In this document: piece by piece, positions 17,180-25,136 of the stretch | Layout of the letters: every line of letters starts with the position of its first letter | Numbering within the stretch: the stretch's first letter is position 1 | Origin: a virus | DNA length: 40,945 nucleotides | Reading direction: 5' to 3' (one strand) | IMG/VR virus record: IMGVR_UViG_3300049856_000170 | Span: 1 to 40,945 of that record | Translations under genes and position numbers: made by a program | Notes under the pieces: model-generated | Databases searched by the model: none | What the model saw: only the letters and a program-made list of their open reading frames with translations | What the model was told of the DNA's origin: nothing

Positions 17180-18358
17180 TTATGTAGATTGGAATCCAGG
17201 GTTCAAGTTGATGATGAACTTAGGATCGATAAAATCTGATTCCCATCGTGAACGAGTTTTGTATCGGAAAACCTCTTGGCTGAACGCTGGTCCAGACTGT
17301 GGGTTCTCTTGAACAACCTCTTGTGGATCGCGACGTTGGAATGCAAATCCCTTAGGATCAATCAACAATGCGCCGTAATCACGGATGAATCGTGAAGACA
17401 CGATACCAACTAGATTCTGGATTGGATTGATTCCCATGATGCCGCCAACTTTGCCGATATCAGCAGAAGCTGTTGAACTCATGCTAGGAGACTGAGCAGA
17501 CTGCAACAAGATACTTGCGTAGAAGATATCCTGAGGACTAACTGCCAAGATCTTAGGAGTAACAACAATTGGACGTCCTGATTGATCTAACATCTTTTTA
17601 GACAAGATCCAACCAGCTTGAATTTGAGTTTGGCTCAATCGACCATCTGCCAATGCGTTCTTACCCAATCCAGCACCATGGATACCAGATGTAGAATAAG
17701 GAGTTGCATAAGTAACAGATACCGGAAGAGCTTCGCCATCTAAAGTAGCTGTAGTGTCGTTGCACATACGTGCCCAAACATAAGCTTCTTCATAGATACG
17801 AGCGTTCTCACCAAGTTGACTTGCGCGAGCAACAATCTGTCCAGTCATGTCGTCATCCATAAGCTCACGCTCAAAAGACAACATCATGCCGTACTTATGA
17901 TTGATCATCTCGATATCCAAACCTTTGAAGTTTGTCTCAGGAAATGAATCACCATTCATAGTACGTTTTGGAAATCCTACGCGCTCCAAAGGAGAGTAGA
18001 ACTCTTGACGCTTGTTAGAAGCAACTTCTCTAACCGCTGCAGTGTAAGTAACCTCAACTGCTTGGTAGATATCGTTGAAGGTGTTCTGAACACCAGCACG
18101 AAGAAGCTGACCGAAAGCAAGCTCAGATTGAGCCTCTGACAGCTTACGAGAAACACCATAAGCACCTTCACGGAACTTCTTGATTGAGAAGTCATGTCTC
18201 TTCATATCGAGAATGTTCTTCCAATCTTTGATTCCATAATGCTCAACTGTGTTCTTGATAGCTTTCTCGGTCTCTGCAACCTGGAAAGACTTCATGACCT
18301 TTTCATTTTGCTCCATTAAAGGAGTTTTTGCTGTGCCTGATTCATCAATAAATTTCAT
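17180..18358 (-). CDS. Major capsid protein (HK97 fold, inferred)
   Basis: A 392-residue protein. The N-terminal ~90 residues are charged and helical, suggesting a cleavable or scaffold-like arm. The core contains typical capsid phrases: EMINHKYGMMLSFERELMDDD, VARASQLGENARIYEE (the long spine helix), and WILSKKMLDQSGRPI with VTPKILAVSP. A C-terminal segment follows (ALLIDPKGFAFQRRDP). The ribosome site AAAGGAGGATAAT is the strongest nearby, as expected for the most abundant protein. It follows the decoration protein and is followed by a hairpin. It builds the icosahedral shell. Confidence 0.87.
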   Translation of the reverse strand: MKFIDESGTAKTPLMEQNEKVMKSFQVAETEKAIKNTVEHYGIKDWKNILDMKRHDFSIKKFREGAYGVSRKLSEAQSELAFGQLLRAGVQNTFNDIYQAVEVTYTAAVREVASNKRQEFYSPLERVGFPKRTMNGDSFPETNFKGLDIEMINHKYGMMLSFERELMDDDMTGQIVARASQLGENARIYEEAYVWARMCNDTTATLDGEALPVSVTYATPYSTSGIHGAGLGKNALADGRLSQTQIQAGWILSKKMLDQSGRPIVVTPKILAVSPQDIFYASILLQSAQSPSMSSTASADIGKVGGIMGINPIQNLVGIVSSRFIRDYGALLIDPKGFAFQRRDPQEVVQENPQSGPAFSQEVFRYKTRSRWESDFIDPKFIINLNPGFQST

Positions 18359-18373
18359 ATTATCCTCCTTTAA

Positions 18374-18838
18374 TTAAAGTACGCTTTTAACTAGTACATC
18401 AACTGTTACACCAGCTGCACCAGTTAGGGTTGAAACACCAATTGGTAATACAACTCTTCCAAGAGAGTTTGATCCAGCAACAGTTGTTACTGTCTGTGCA
18501 TCAGCTCCGATGTAAAGTGGCAAACCTGGAAGATAGGTCTCTGCTGCTGTAGTCTTAAAGCTACAAACAACATCCCAACCAACGATAACTGCTGGCTCAC
18601 CAGTAGCTACATTGTCGATGTTTGATGAAGCAACTGAAGGCTGAAGAGCAACACCAGCAAGAGTTGCTGCATTTGCATCAGACGCAATTGGTTTAATGAT
18701 ATGAGCAGATGTATCCAAGTACACAAGCTCGCCTTGTTTGATAGGGAATGAAGCATGAGTTACTGGCATGTGGAGTTGTGAAAACCCCTGTCCGCCAACA
18801 GATCCATACTTTACTGCATTTCTGTTTACTGTAGACAT
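18374..18838 (-). CDS. Capsid decoration (cement) protein
   Basis: A 154-residue beta-rich protein just before the capsid gene. The segment ASFPIKQGELVYLDTSAHII then AATLAGVALQPS resembles the small cement or DUF2190-type proteins that stabilise expanded capsids. No transmembrane segment, signal or catalytic motif is visible. The ATG is preceded by AAGGAGAATACAAA. It lies 12 bases after the protease/scaffold gene. Order protease, scaffold, decoration, capsid is standard. Confidence 0.68.
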   Translation of the reverse strand: MSTVNRNAVKYGSVGGQGFSQLHMPVTHASFPIKQGELVYLDTSAHIIKPIASDANAATLAGVALQPSVASSNIDNVATGEPAVIVGWDVVCSFKTTAAETYLPGLPLYIGADAQTVTTVAGSNSLGRVVLPIGVSTLTGAAGVTVDVLVKSVL

Positions 18839-18850
18839 TTTGTATTCTCC

Positions 18851-19675
18851 TTATTGATTAAATAGATGATCGTTTGAACCAGTTGATTCTGTACCAGAAA
18901 TCTCAGGGAAACCAGTAGCTGCATGACTGTAGAACTCTGCTTCGATCGCTTTCGAATGAGCTTCAGCCAATTTAACCGCTGTCTCTTTGATCTCTTCCTC
19001 AGTTTTACACTTCTCAAGAACCGGACGAATAACCTTAGTGACTTCTCGTCGCATGCCACTCTCGGCAAGAACTTTGTCAATAAAGTCTTCGCGTTTCTTA
19101 GCGATTAACTGGATCTTAGATTTAGCTGATTCCTCAGCTTCTTTTTTAGATTCTTTTTTAAGACCTTCGTTCTCTTTTTTAAGGTCTTCCATTTCCTTTT
19201 CCATCTTCTCTTTGTCCTTCATCATCTTTTTGATGAGGGCCTTATCTTGATCAGCATCAGCATGATCTTTGTCGCCATCTTCTTTTTTGGCTTCTTTCTT
19301 CTCTGACTTTTCTTTATCTTTTTCTTCGTCCTTATCCTCAGACTTGGCAGCTTCTTTTTTCTCTGCCTTCTCTCCGTCTTCCTTCTTCTCATCTTCGTCT
19401 TCTTTTTTGGCTTCCTTTTTCTCAGACTTCTTCATAGAAGCCATAGCTTGTTTCATCATACGAGCTTCGTACTTCTCTTCAGATTCTCCATCTTCTTTTT
19501 TAGACTCTTTTTTACAAGCCAAGAGAGCTTTAGATAGGCTTTCAGATTCATGAGCCTCTCCCTCTTTCTTGTCGTCACCTTCAGCTTGCAACATATCCTT
19601 TGCAGCTTCAGCAATCAGTTTATCGTCCTTCTTCTCTAGACCACGGAAAATCTTTGTGAACGCTTCAATGAACAT
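18851..19675 (-). CDS. Nested scaffold protein from an internal start
   Basis: Codon 213 of the protease/scaffold frame is an ATG (19673-19675) preceded on the minus strand by AAAAGGAGAT with a 7-base gap from GGAG, which is as good as any ribosome site in the genome. It lies exactly at the junction between the protease domain and the Lys/Glu-rich scaffold. Initiation here would give a 274-residue protein starting MFIEAFTKIFRG that lacks the protease. This is the lambda Nu3 strategy and supplies scaffold in excess over protease. Confidence 0.82.
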   Translation of the reverse strand: MFIEAFTKIFRGLEKKDDKLIAEAAKDMLQAEGDDKKEGEAHESESLSKALLACKKESKKEDGESEEKYEARMMKQAMASMKKSEKKEAKKEDEDEKKEDGEKAEKKEAAKSEDKDEEKDKEKSEKKEAKKEDGDKDHADADQDKALIKKMMKDKEKMEKEMEDLKKENEGLKKESKKEAEESAKSKIQLIAKKREDFIDKVLAESGMRREVTKVIRPVLEKCKTEEEIKETAVKLAEAHSKAIEAEFYSHAATGFPEISGTESTGSNDHLFNQ

Positions 19676-20311
19676 ATTGTATCTCCTTTTATTTTTTAAC
19701 TTTTTAGCTGACTCCAATAAAACTCTACCCTTAGCACCAGGCTCTGTAACTAAATCAGCAGACACGGCGTCTGTAAGTTTAGTGATAGCGTTGATACTCT
19801 CACCCTCAACCTGTGAGATCTTCTCCATCTCAGATGCCAATGGTTTGTACTTTTTTAAGAACTCTTCATACGATAACTCTTGTCCTTCACCATCTCCATT
19901 AATAGAAATTCCGATGTAGTTCTTGTCTGGGTATTTCTTCTTGTACTCAATAGCATGCTGAATCTTTCCATAAGCCTCTTGATTAGAAACCTCAGGAACA
20001 AACTCAGCTCTTAACTCCCACAATCCATCAGGACCAACAACAGCTTTACAATTCTCGTAGTGACCAGCTGTATGAAGAACAGAACGACCTGGCTGCTGCT
20101 CCATTTGATCTGGAGTTGGATGGTCGAAGTAAGCTTTTTTTCCTTCGTAAACAGCAACGCCTGATTTAATAGCATCTTCAGTATAGTAATTACGGTCTAC
20201 TAAGTTTCCTAGACCTTGAGAGATGATAACTACAGGGACCCTAAACAGTCCTGATGATTGGTCAGGAGTAGCTGCAGATCCTGATATTTCTAAACAATGG
20301 AGCTTCTTCAT
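18851..20311 (-). CDS. Prohead protease fused to scaffold
   Basis: A 486-residue protein. Residues 1-205 are an assemblin-like serine protease: His64 in YFDHPTPDQ, Ser136 in YIGISINGDG, and the family phrase SADLVTEPGAKG at about 184-195. Residues 213-410 are extremely Lys/Glu/Asp-rich and coiled-coil-forming; a helical tail ends in a short Ser/Thr-rich segment. The protein would guide capsid assembly and then digest the scaffold. The organisation matches lambda C/Nu3 and related fused genes; a separate scaffold start lies inside. The ATG overlaps the preceding gene's... start of the downstream order by four bases with its upstream neighbour. Confidence 0.85.
   Translation of the reverse strand: MKKLHCLEISGSAATPDQSSGLFRVPVVIISQGLGNLVDRNYYTEDAIKSGVAVYEGKKAYFDHPTPDQMEQQPGRSVLHTAGHYENCKAVVGPDGLWELRAEFVPEVSNQEAYGKIQHAIEYKKKYPDKNYIGISINGDGEGQELSYEEFLKKYKPLASEMEKISQVEGESINAITKLTDAVSADLVTEPGAKGRVLLESAKKLKNKRRYNMFIEAFTKIFRGLEKKDDKLIAEAAKDMLQAEGDDKKEGEAHESESLSKALLACKKESKKEDGESEEKYEARMMKQAMASMKKSEKKEAKKEDEDEKKEDGEKAEKKEAAKSEDKDEEKDKEKSEKKEAKKEDGDKDHADADQDKALIKKMMKDKEKMEKEMEDLKKENEGLKKESKKEAEESAKSKIQLIAKKREDFIDKVLAESGMRREVTKVIRPVLEKCKTEEEIKETAVKLAEAHSKAIEAEFYSHAATGFPEISGTESTGSNDHLFNQ
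19681..19690 (-). promoter_or_regulatory. Ribosome binding site for the nested scaffold
   Basis: AAAAGGAGAT lies inside the protease coding sequence, five bases before the internal ATG at 19675. A Shine-Dalgarno match of this quality inside a coding frame at a domain boundary decides the nested start. Confidence 0.8.
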
Positions 20312-20601
20312 GCTGTCATTCTCTTGATGCGGTTAAGGTTCCTAGACTGATGTTTTGGAACAACATTGATGGTAATCATATTCTTACCCATGTCACTCTT
20401 AAGCTCTGGTTCAATTACGTAATTCTTTGGGTTTAGCCCCTCATCATCAAAGAACTTCGCAAGCTCTGTAGCGGAAGAAAATACATAGCTATGAAATCTC
20501 CAGATACGACGGGCATCTTTAAGCTCTGGATGAGAAGAGTTCTCGCCAAGTTCAAATATGTTGTTAGGGTCATTGATGACGTAAGGATTAGTGTGTTTCA
20601 T
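20308..20601 (-). CDS. Small protein of unknown function between portal and protease
   Basis: A 97-residue protein, acidic in its first half and basic at the C-terminus (SRNLNRIKRM). ARRIWRFHSYVFSSATELAKFFDDEGL suggests one helical region between strands. It shares one base with the portal stop and four bases with the protease start, so all three are translationally coupled. No family recognised. Its place in the head operon suggests an assembly factor. Confidence 0.5.
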   Translation of the reverse strand: MKHTNPYVINDPNNIFELGENSSHPELKDARRIWRFHSYVFSSATELAKFFDDEGLNPKNYVIEPELKSDMGKNMITINVVPKHQSRNLNRIKRMTA

Positions 20602-22412
20602 CAGAGTTGTAGCCCATCCTTCTTAACCTGTTTTCTATTTAATGCACGGGTAGGTTTAGTCTCTCCATCCTCGCCATCACCTGTCAAGTCCGAGTCTGGT
20701 GACGGCGGCATGAACATAGCACTCTTCTTATCCTCACCGGCAATCTTCTCTTGTTCCGTTTCGTAATCATACTTAGTAATCTTTAGCTCTTTTGCGACAA
20801 TATATGATGCCGTCTCATGAGAAAGAGTCCTTCTATCCACTGCTGAGTACAAATCCTGGATCTTAGTAGAGCGATCTTCTTCAAGAATCTCTGGGAAGTT
20901 AACTTCGAACTTACATTTCATAGGGTCAAGACTATTGGCTACCAACACATCTTTAACGATACGACGGATTAATGTCTCCATCTTTTGCTGACGCTCTAAC
21001 ATCTTCTTAGCCACTGGCTCAGTCGCTACCAATGCTCCAGCCCTAGTTCCACCATTGCCGTTGAATGTTCCCATGTAGCTAGTCGGAATTCCTGTAGCCA
21101 TTGCCACATAAGACAATATGTCTTGAGCTATCTGATCAGCTCCGGCCTTACCAAATGTTGGCGATAATGGCGTACGCTTTACAGATTTGTTGTGGACATT
21201 CTCAGAACCTGGAGGGACATCAACAATACTCTCGGTCGAGTTAATATACGCCTGGACATCCTCGTCACTTCCATCAATCTCAACATCCCAGATGAATGCC
21301 GCTTCATTCTTAGCCCTTGCAAGCTTTGCTTGAGTGTAATCCTCGTAGTATTTGAAGTATAATAGAGGAGCTAGAAGATCAGACCTTCCACGCTTCTCGT
21401 AAGATGTAACATTGATCTTAGTGTGTGTTACCAGCTCTGGAGGAAGCTGATTGATGATGTACTTTGATATTGGTGCGTCTTTAGTTCCATACAGCTGATA
21501 CTGAGTATTGTACTGCTGATGATAGTACTTAACGTCTGAGATATTCTCTGGATCAGTCACAATCTCCCAAATAGTAGATGGGTCAAAAGACTTATGCATA
21601 ACCTTGGTGATCGGGTGAGGTACTTTTTTAAGCATATTCTCACCAAATTTAGTGAGCTCATCACACCAGTTTCTAGACTCCTCCTGAATATTTGAGATCT
21701 CTTCGTATCTATTCCATACATCTTGAGCCTTAGAGTCTTCGAAAGTTACGTTAAACCCTTTACCCATAACGAAGTTACGAGTCATATCTACGATCAATTT
21801 AGCTATTCCTGAATAGTTGGAGTACCAGAAACACTTAGAATGCATTGCCCAGTAGTCGTACAAGTACATCTGCTTGAAGAATGGAGTACCTATTAAAGGT
21901 GAGTATTCATTTCGAACAGGCAAACCAGTAATAGAATTACCGTTACCACCTCCGTCGTTCGCAAAGCCAAATCCTCCAAAAGAATCCTCCTTCGCAAGCA
22001 TACGTGAATAAGCATTCTGCCGGCTCTCTAGGAACTTCTTGTGATAAACACCAGACTTCTTCAATATCTCTCTAAGTTGATCGGTAGAGTTGATCATTCT
22101 CCATCGCCACTTGCCATCCTCTGCGATCTCAACGATACGAGATTGACCGGATAGATCTAGCATCTCCTCAGACTTCTCTTGAACCTCTTTCATCCAATTA
22201 TAGAGCCTAGATTCAACAGGACGTGATATGTCTTTAAAGAATTCCTTCGGAGATATTAGATTTATCTCGAAATCATGGGCACGTCTGATGATTGATTTAA
22301 TCTTAGGATCTGCATAGTCCTTTGCCATATCCTTAGTCATCTTCGCTTGGACGACAACTTGATTCTCTTTTGGCTTCCGGGCACGCTTTGGCTTTACAAT
22401 ATCTTGATCCAT
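20601..22412 (-). CDS. Portal protein
   Basis: A 603-residue protein. The first 40 residues are basic. The core shows typical portal features: FWYSNYSGIAKLIVDMTRNFVMG, the stem/clip region with DVEIDGSDEDVQAYI, and the long helix region around VATEPVAKKMLERQQKMETL, followed by the crown-like C-terminus. Portals form the dodecameric DNA channel and bind the terminase. It follows the MuF-like gene with a TAATG overlap, the reverse of the common portal-then-MuF order. The C-terminal 40 residues are polar and probably flexible. Confidence 0.8.
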   Translation of the reverse strand: MDQDIVKPKRARKPKENQVVVQAKMTKDMAKDYADPKIKSIIRRAHDFEINLISPKEFFKDISRPVESRLYNWMKEVQEKSEEMLDLSGQSRIVEIAEDGKWRWRMINSTDQLREILKKSGVYHKKFLESRQNAYSRMLAKEDSFGGFGFANDGGGNGNSITGLPVRNEYSPLIGTPFFKQMYLYDYWAMHSKCFWYSNYSGIAKLIVDMTRNFVMGKGFNVTFEDSKAQDVWNRYEEISNIQEESRNWCDELTKFGENMLKKVPHPITKVMHKSFDPSTIWEIVTDPENISDVKYYHQQYNTQYQLYGTKDAPISKYIINQLPPELVTHTKINVTSYEKRGRSDLLAPLLYFKYYEDYTQAKLARAKNEAAFIWDVEIDGSDEDVQAYINSTESIVDVPPGSENVHNKSVKRTPLSPTFGKAGADQIAQDILSYVAMATGIPTSYMGTFNGNGGTRAGALVATEPVAKKMLERQQKMETLIRRIVKDVLVANSLDPMKCKFEVNFPEILEEDRSTKIQDLYSAVDRRTLSHETASYIVAKELKITKYDYETEQEKIAGEDKKSAMFMPPSPDSDLTGDGEDGETKPTRALNRKQVKKDGLQL

Positions 22413-23578
22413 TACTGACCCCTAACCGAAGATAAATATTCATCGAATGTCATATCTTGCATACCAAGATCTTTCTCTAATCGGTCTGCTTTGTAGACCT
22501 TGCCATCTGTAGGATCCCATTCCACTCCGTCATTCTTTAAGACGTTATCTGCCCAGTCATCTTTTATTTTAGGTACGAGCATACAGCGACAATTATAGTG
22601 AAGAGGGGGGACGTCAGCCTTATGTTCATCCTTAATTTTTATCTTAATTTCCTTCATTGTTAATCCGTCTCTAATGGTACATTCGTCACATTCTTTTTGA
22701 GGCCGAGACACAACCCATTGCATATCCTCAATACCCATCTCTTCACTGCCAATTTTCAATACTCCAGCATGCAGTAGATTAATGGAATCACTCATAAGCA
22801 TCTGCTCTAAAGACCTGAGCCAGCGGTTATTAGCCTTCAATTCATCAGTAAAGTATGGACGATATTCACGAGATCCCCACTTCATGGCACGAGACTGCTC
22901 ATCTTGGAATCTCTCAACATCTTCTAGAGAGTAAAAACCCTCACTCACTTCTACTGGTCCTTTAAGAGAATTCTCTACAACATCTGACTCCGGATCGGCA
23001 TCAGATTTGACCCATGGATAGTTAGACTCTCTCACGCCTTGCTTAGAGCTTCGATTAAACAAACGACGAACCCTTTGCATGATCTGGTTCATTGTCTCTT
23101 CACTCAAAGCGCCACGCTGGATCTCTTTAATTATGTGATCAGCCATGGATATGAAGTAGAAATTAAAGTGACCCTTCCTTGGGTCGAACTTACCGTCCGT
23201 GGCAATTTGATTCTTAAGGTCAAACTTTGTCTTAACCCACGGAGGTGATGATTTCCTGCCTATAAATCCAACAGCAGCACGAGATAGAATATCGAAATCA
23301 CTTCTCTTCTCTGTCCAGTACTCCTCAAGCTTTTGAACCAATAGTTCATACCTTGAGTTGATGATGTAACGGAGAGAATCAAGAGTTCGATTAGCAAGCA
23401 GTACCTTGTAAGCAGCCTCATCATGAACTGAAATTGTAGCTGAAATAGTGCCAAGAACATCCTTGTTTGCTTCGTCAATAAGCTTACCCATATCAGAGCA
23501 ATACAGACTGAACATCAGTGATGACCGACGTTGAATGTCTGCATAGTCCTTAGCAATACGCCTTTGAAGTTGATTCAT
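22412..23578 (-). CDS. MuF-like / SPP1 gp7-like minor head protein
   Basis: A 388-residue protein, mostly helical until about 290, then the Mu F signature: VVSRPQKECDECTIRDG followed by PPLHYNCRCMLVPK (about 320-335). The paired Cys residues suggest a zinc site. These minor head proteins sit near the portal and are often ejected with the DNA. No C-terminal toxin or enzyme domain is attached. It shares one base with each neighbour (TAATG), so translation is coupled to portal synthesis. Confidence 0.85.
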   Translation of the reverse strand: MNQLQRRIAKDYADIQRRSSLMFSLYCSDMGKLIDEANKDVLGTISATISVHDEAAYKVLLANRTLDSLRYIINSRYELLVQKLEEYWTEKRSDFDILSRAAVGFIGRKSSPPWVKTKFDLKNQIATDGKFDPRKGHFNFYFISMADHIIKEIQRGALSEETMNQIMQRVRRLFNRSSKQGVRESNYPWVKSDADPESDVVENSLKGPVEVSEGFYSLEDVERFQDEQSRAMKWGSREYRPYFTDELKANNRWLRSLEQMLMSDSINLLHAGVLKIGSEEMGIEDMQWVVSRPQKECDECTIRDGLTMKEIKIKIKDEHKADVPPLHYNCRCMLVPKIKDDWADNVLKNDGVEWDPTDGKVYKADRLEKDLGMQDMTFDEYLSSVRGQ

Positions 23579-23937
23579 TAAGGATTTGCTCTATCCAATA
23601 TCTTAATTACCTTAGCACGCTCAGCTGTAGTGATAGTCCCATCGAGTGCCGACACAACTACATCTAAAGTCTGATTATCACCAAGCTTTAGAAGAGCTGA
23701 CTTAACAGCACTCATTAAGAAGCTGATCTGGCCTTGTAGAGCATTTAATATAGTAACCTCACCGATAACAGCCGTGGAAAGAGTAACCGTTGATACGTCT
23801 CCAGGGAATTGAACAGTGATTGTTGCCCCTGTTGGAATACTGTACACAACAGATAATCCAGAGACTGGATCAAGCGTGTAAAGATTGATCGTTGCAGATG
23901 GGGTATCTCCCCTAAAGATAGTAAGCTTCTGACTCAT
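23578..23937 (-). CDS. BppU-like N-terminal-type small structural protein
   Basis: A 119-residue beta-sandwich-like protein. TIFRGDTPSATINLYTLDPVSG with later strands and a helix near the C-terminus resembles the N-terminal attachment domain of baseplate upper (BppU) proteins, which anchors appendages. It overlaps the heptad-repeat fibre gene by four bases and the MuF-like gene by one. It may attach the fibre cassette to the virion. The match is by pattern only. Confidence 0.45.
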   Translation of the reverse strand: MSQKLTIFRGDTPSATINLYTLDPVSGLSVVYSIPTGATITVQFPGDVSTVTLSTAVIGEVTILNALQGQISFLMSAVKSALLKLGDNQTLDVVVSALDGTITTAERAKVIKILDRANP

Positions 23938-25133
23938 ATTAATACCCCATTTTCATCAATGATTTCGAAGTTCAAAGAAGGCTCTGTAGCTACAGCCAAA
24001 GCTAATCCACCAAGACCTGCAGCTCCTGCGACAGCTACTGCTAATGCATTTACAAGACCTGTGAGTATTCCAACTTGAGTAGTTAGAGCTGCGTTCTGAG
24101 TAGTGAATGTAGACAGATCTGTCGCTAATGTTGCTAAGTTCGCAGCTAATGTAACAAGCTGACCACTTAGTGTTGTAACGTTCGATCCTAGTGTTGTGTT
24201 GTAGCTATTGAATGTAGAAAGATATCCATTAAATGTAGTTAGATAGCCAGAGAAGGCTGCGAGGTCTGAGACGAAATTGGAATGATCTGTTTGGAAGTTA
24301 GTGTGATCTCCAACGAAGTTCGTGTGGTCTGCTGCAAGCAAAGTATGGTCTCCCTGAAATGCGGTGTGGTCTGATTGAAAGTTCGTATGATCGGATAAGA
24401 AGGCTGTATGGTCTGATCCAAACGCCGCATGATCGGCCTGCAAATCTGTATGGTCAGACTGGAAGTTACCGTGGTCAGACTGGAGGTTTGTGTGGTCAGT
24501 TCCAAAGTTCGTGTGATCGGTTTGGAAATTCGCATGATCCGCGTCAAATGCAGCATCATCAGCAACAAATGCAGCATGATCCGCTTGGAAACTTGTATGA
24601 TCGGTCTGAAAGTTAGTGTGGTCTCCTTGAAAATTAACATGATCTGCCGCCAAGTTCGTATGATCTGCCGCCAACAATACCTCTGTAGCCGCTAAGTTAG
24701 TTGCTATCGTCTGATAAACAGCAGGTAAATTTCCACTAGCAATTGCTGTAGCTGTCAAAATAGCCGTGTTAGTATTTATGTTTCCGACTGCATCCTTAGC
24801 TCTCACCCCTAATGTGTAAACAGATCCATTAACCAGATATGTAGTCTGATCTGACAATGTGAACACTCTAGATTGAACAGCTAATGCTGGAGCTATGGAT
24901 ACTAAATTACCAGACACAAACAAAGAAGCTGCACTTACTGACCCAATAGAAATGTATATGTTGTACTCAATTGGAACTGTCGCATCTGTAGCCGCAGACC
25001 AAGCTGCAGTGATAGATCCATCAGTATTTGTAGTTACTGACGTAATTCCTGCAAACGTAGGTGGAGTTGTGTCAGTCAGGCTTGAGTTAGGAACTCTCTG
25101 TTCAAAGTATCCTTGGAAATATTGACTATACAT
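23934..25133 (-). CDS. Fibre with fibronectin III domain and DH-heptad stalk
   Basis: A 399-residue protein. Residues 20-130 form a fibronectin type III domain (PPTFAGITSVTTNTDGSITAAWS..., TLGVRAKDAVGN). Residues 154-286 are 19 consecutive heptads of the pattern [F/L]-x-x-D-H-x-x, 18 of which keep the Asp-His pair. About ten further heptads keep the hydrophobic position but lose DH (FNGYLST, LSGQLVT). The last 45 residues contain a hydrophobic Gly/Ala stretch. The regular spacing indicates a long helical, probably trimeric stalk. It lies between terminase and head genes rather than with the other tail fibres, so attachment to the head or neck is possible. Confidence 0.7.
   Translation of the reverse strand: MYSQYFQGYFEQRVPNSSLTDTTPPTFAGITSVTTNTDGSITAAWSAATDATVPIEYNIYISIGSVSAASLFVSGNLVSIAPALAVQSRVFTLSDQTTYLVNGSVYTLGVRAKDAVGNINTNTAILTATAIASGNLPAVYQTIATNLAATEVLLAADHTNLAADHVNFQGDHTNFQTDHTSFQADHAAFVADDAAFDADHANFQTDHTNFGTDHTNLQSDHGNFQSDHTDLQADHAAFGSDHTAFLSDHTNFQSDHTAFQGDHTLLAADHTNFVGDHTNFQTDHSNFVSDLAAFSGYLTTFNGYLSTFNSYNTTLGSNVTTLSGQLVTLAANLATLATDLSTFTTQNAALTTQVGILTGLVNALAVAVAGAAGLGGLALAVATEPSLNFEIIDENGVLI
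24276..24674 (-). repeat. 21-base coding repeat encoding 19 heptads
   Basis: Nineteen in-frame units of 21 bases encode the Asp-His heptads. Codon choices differ between units (GAT/GAC, CAT/CAC; TTC/TTT) while the amino-acid pattern is held, so selection acts on the protein rather than on the DNA repeat. The unit FVADDAA is the only one of the nineteen without His. Confidence 0.85.
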
Positions 25134-25136
25134 TTT

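Noticed and set aside
18923-19919. Plus-strand Ser/Phe-rich frames opposite the protease/scaffold gene.
   Set aside because: They are the complement of Lys/Glu-rich codons, a known artefact.
24239-24695. Other-frame ORFs and a CRISPR-like impression from regular 21-base units.
   Set aside because: Units are contiguous without spacers, diverge in sequence and encode heptads in the main frame; the other frames are by-products of the repeat.
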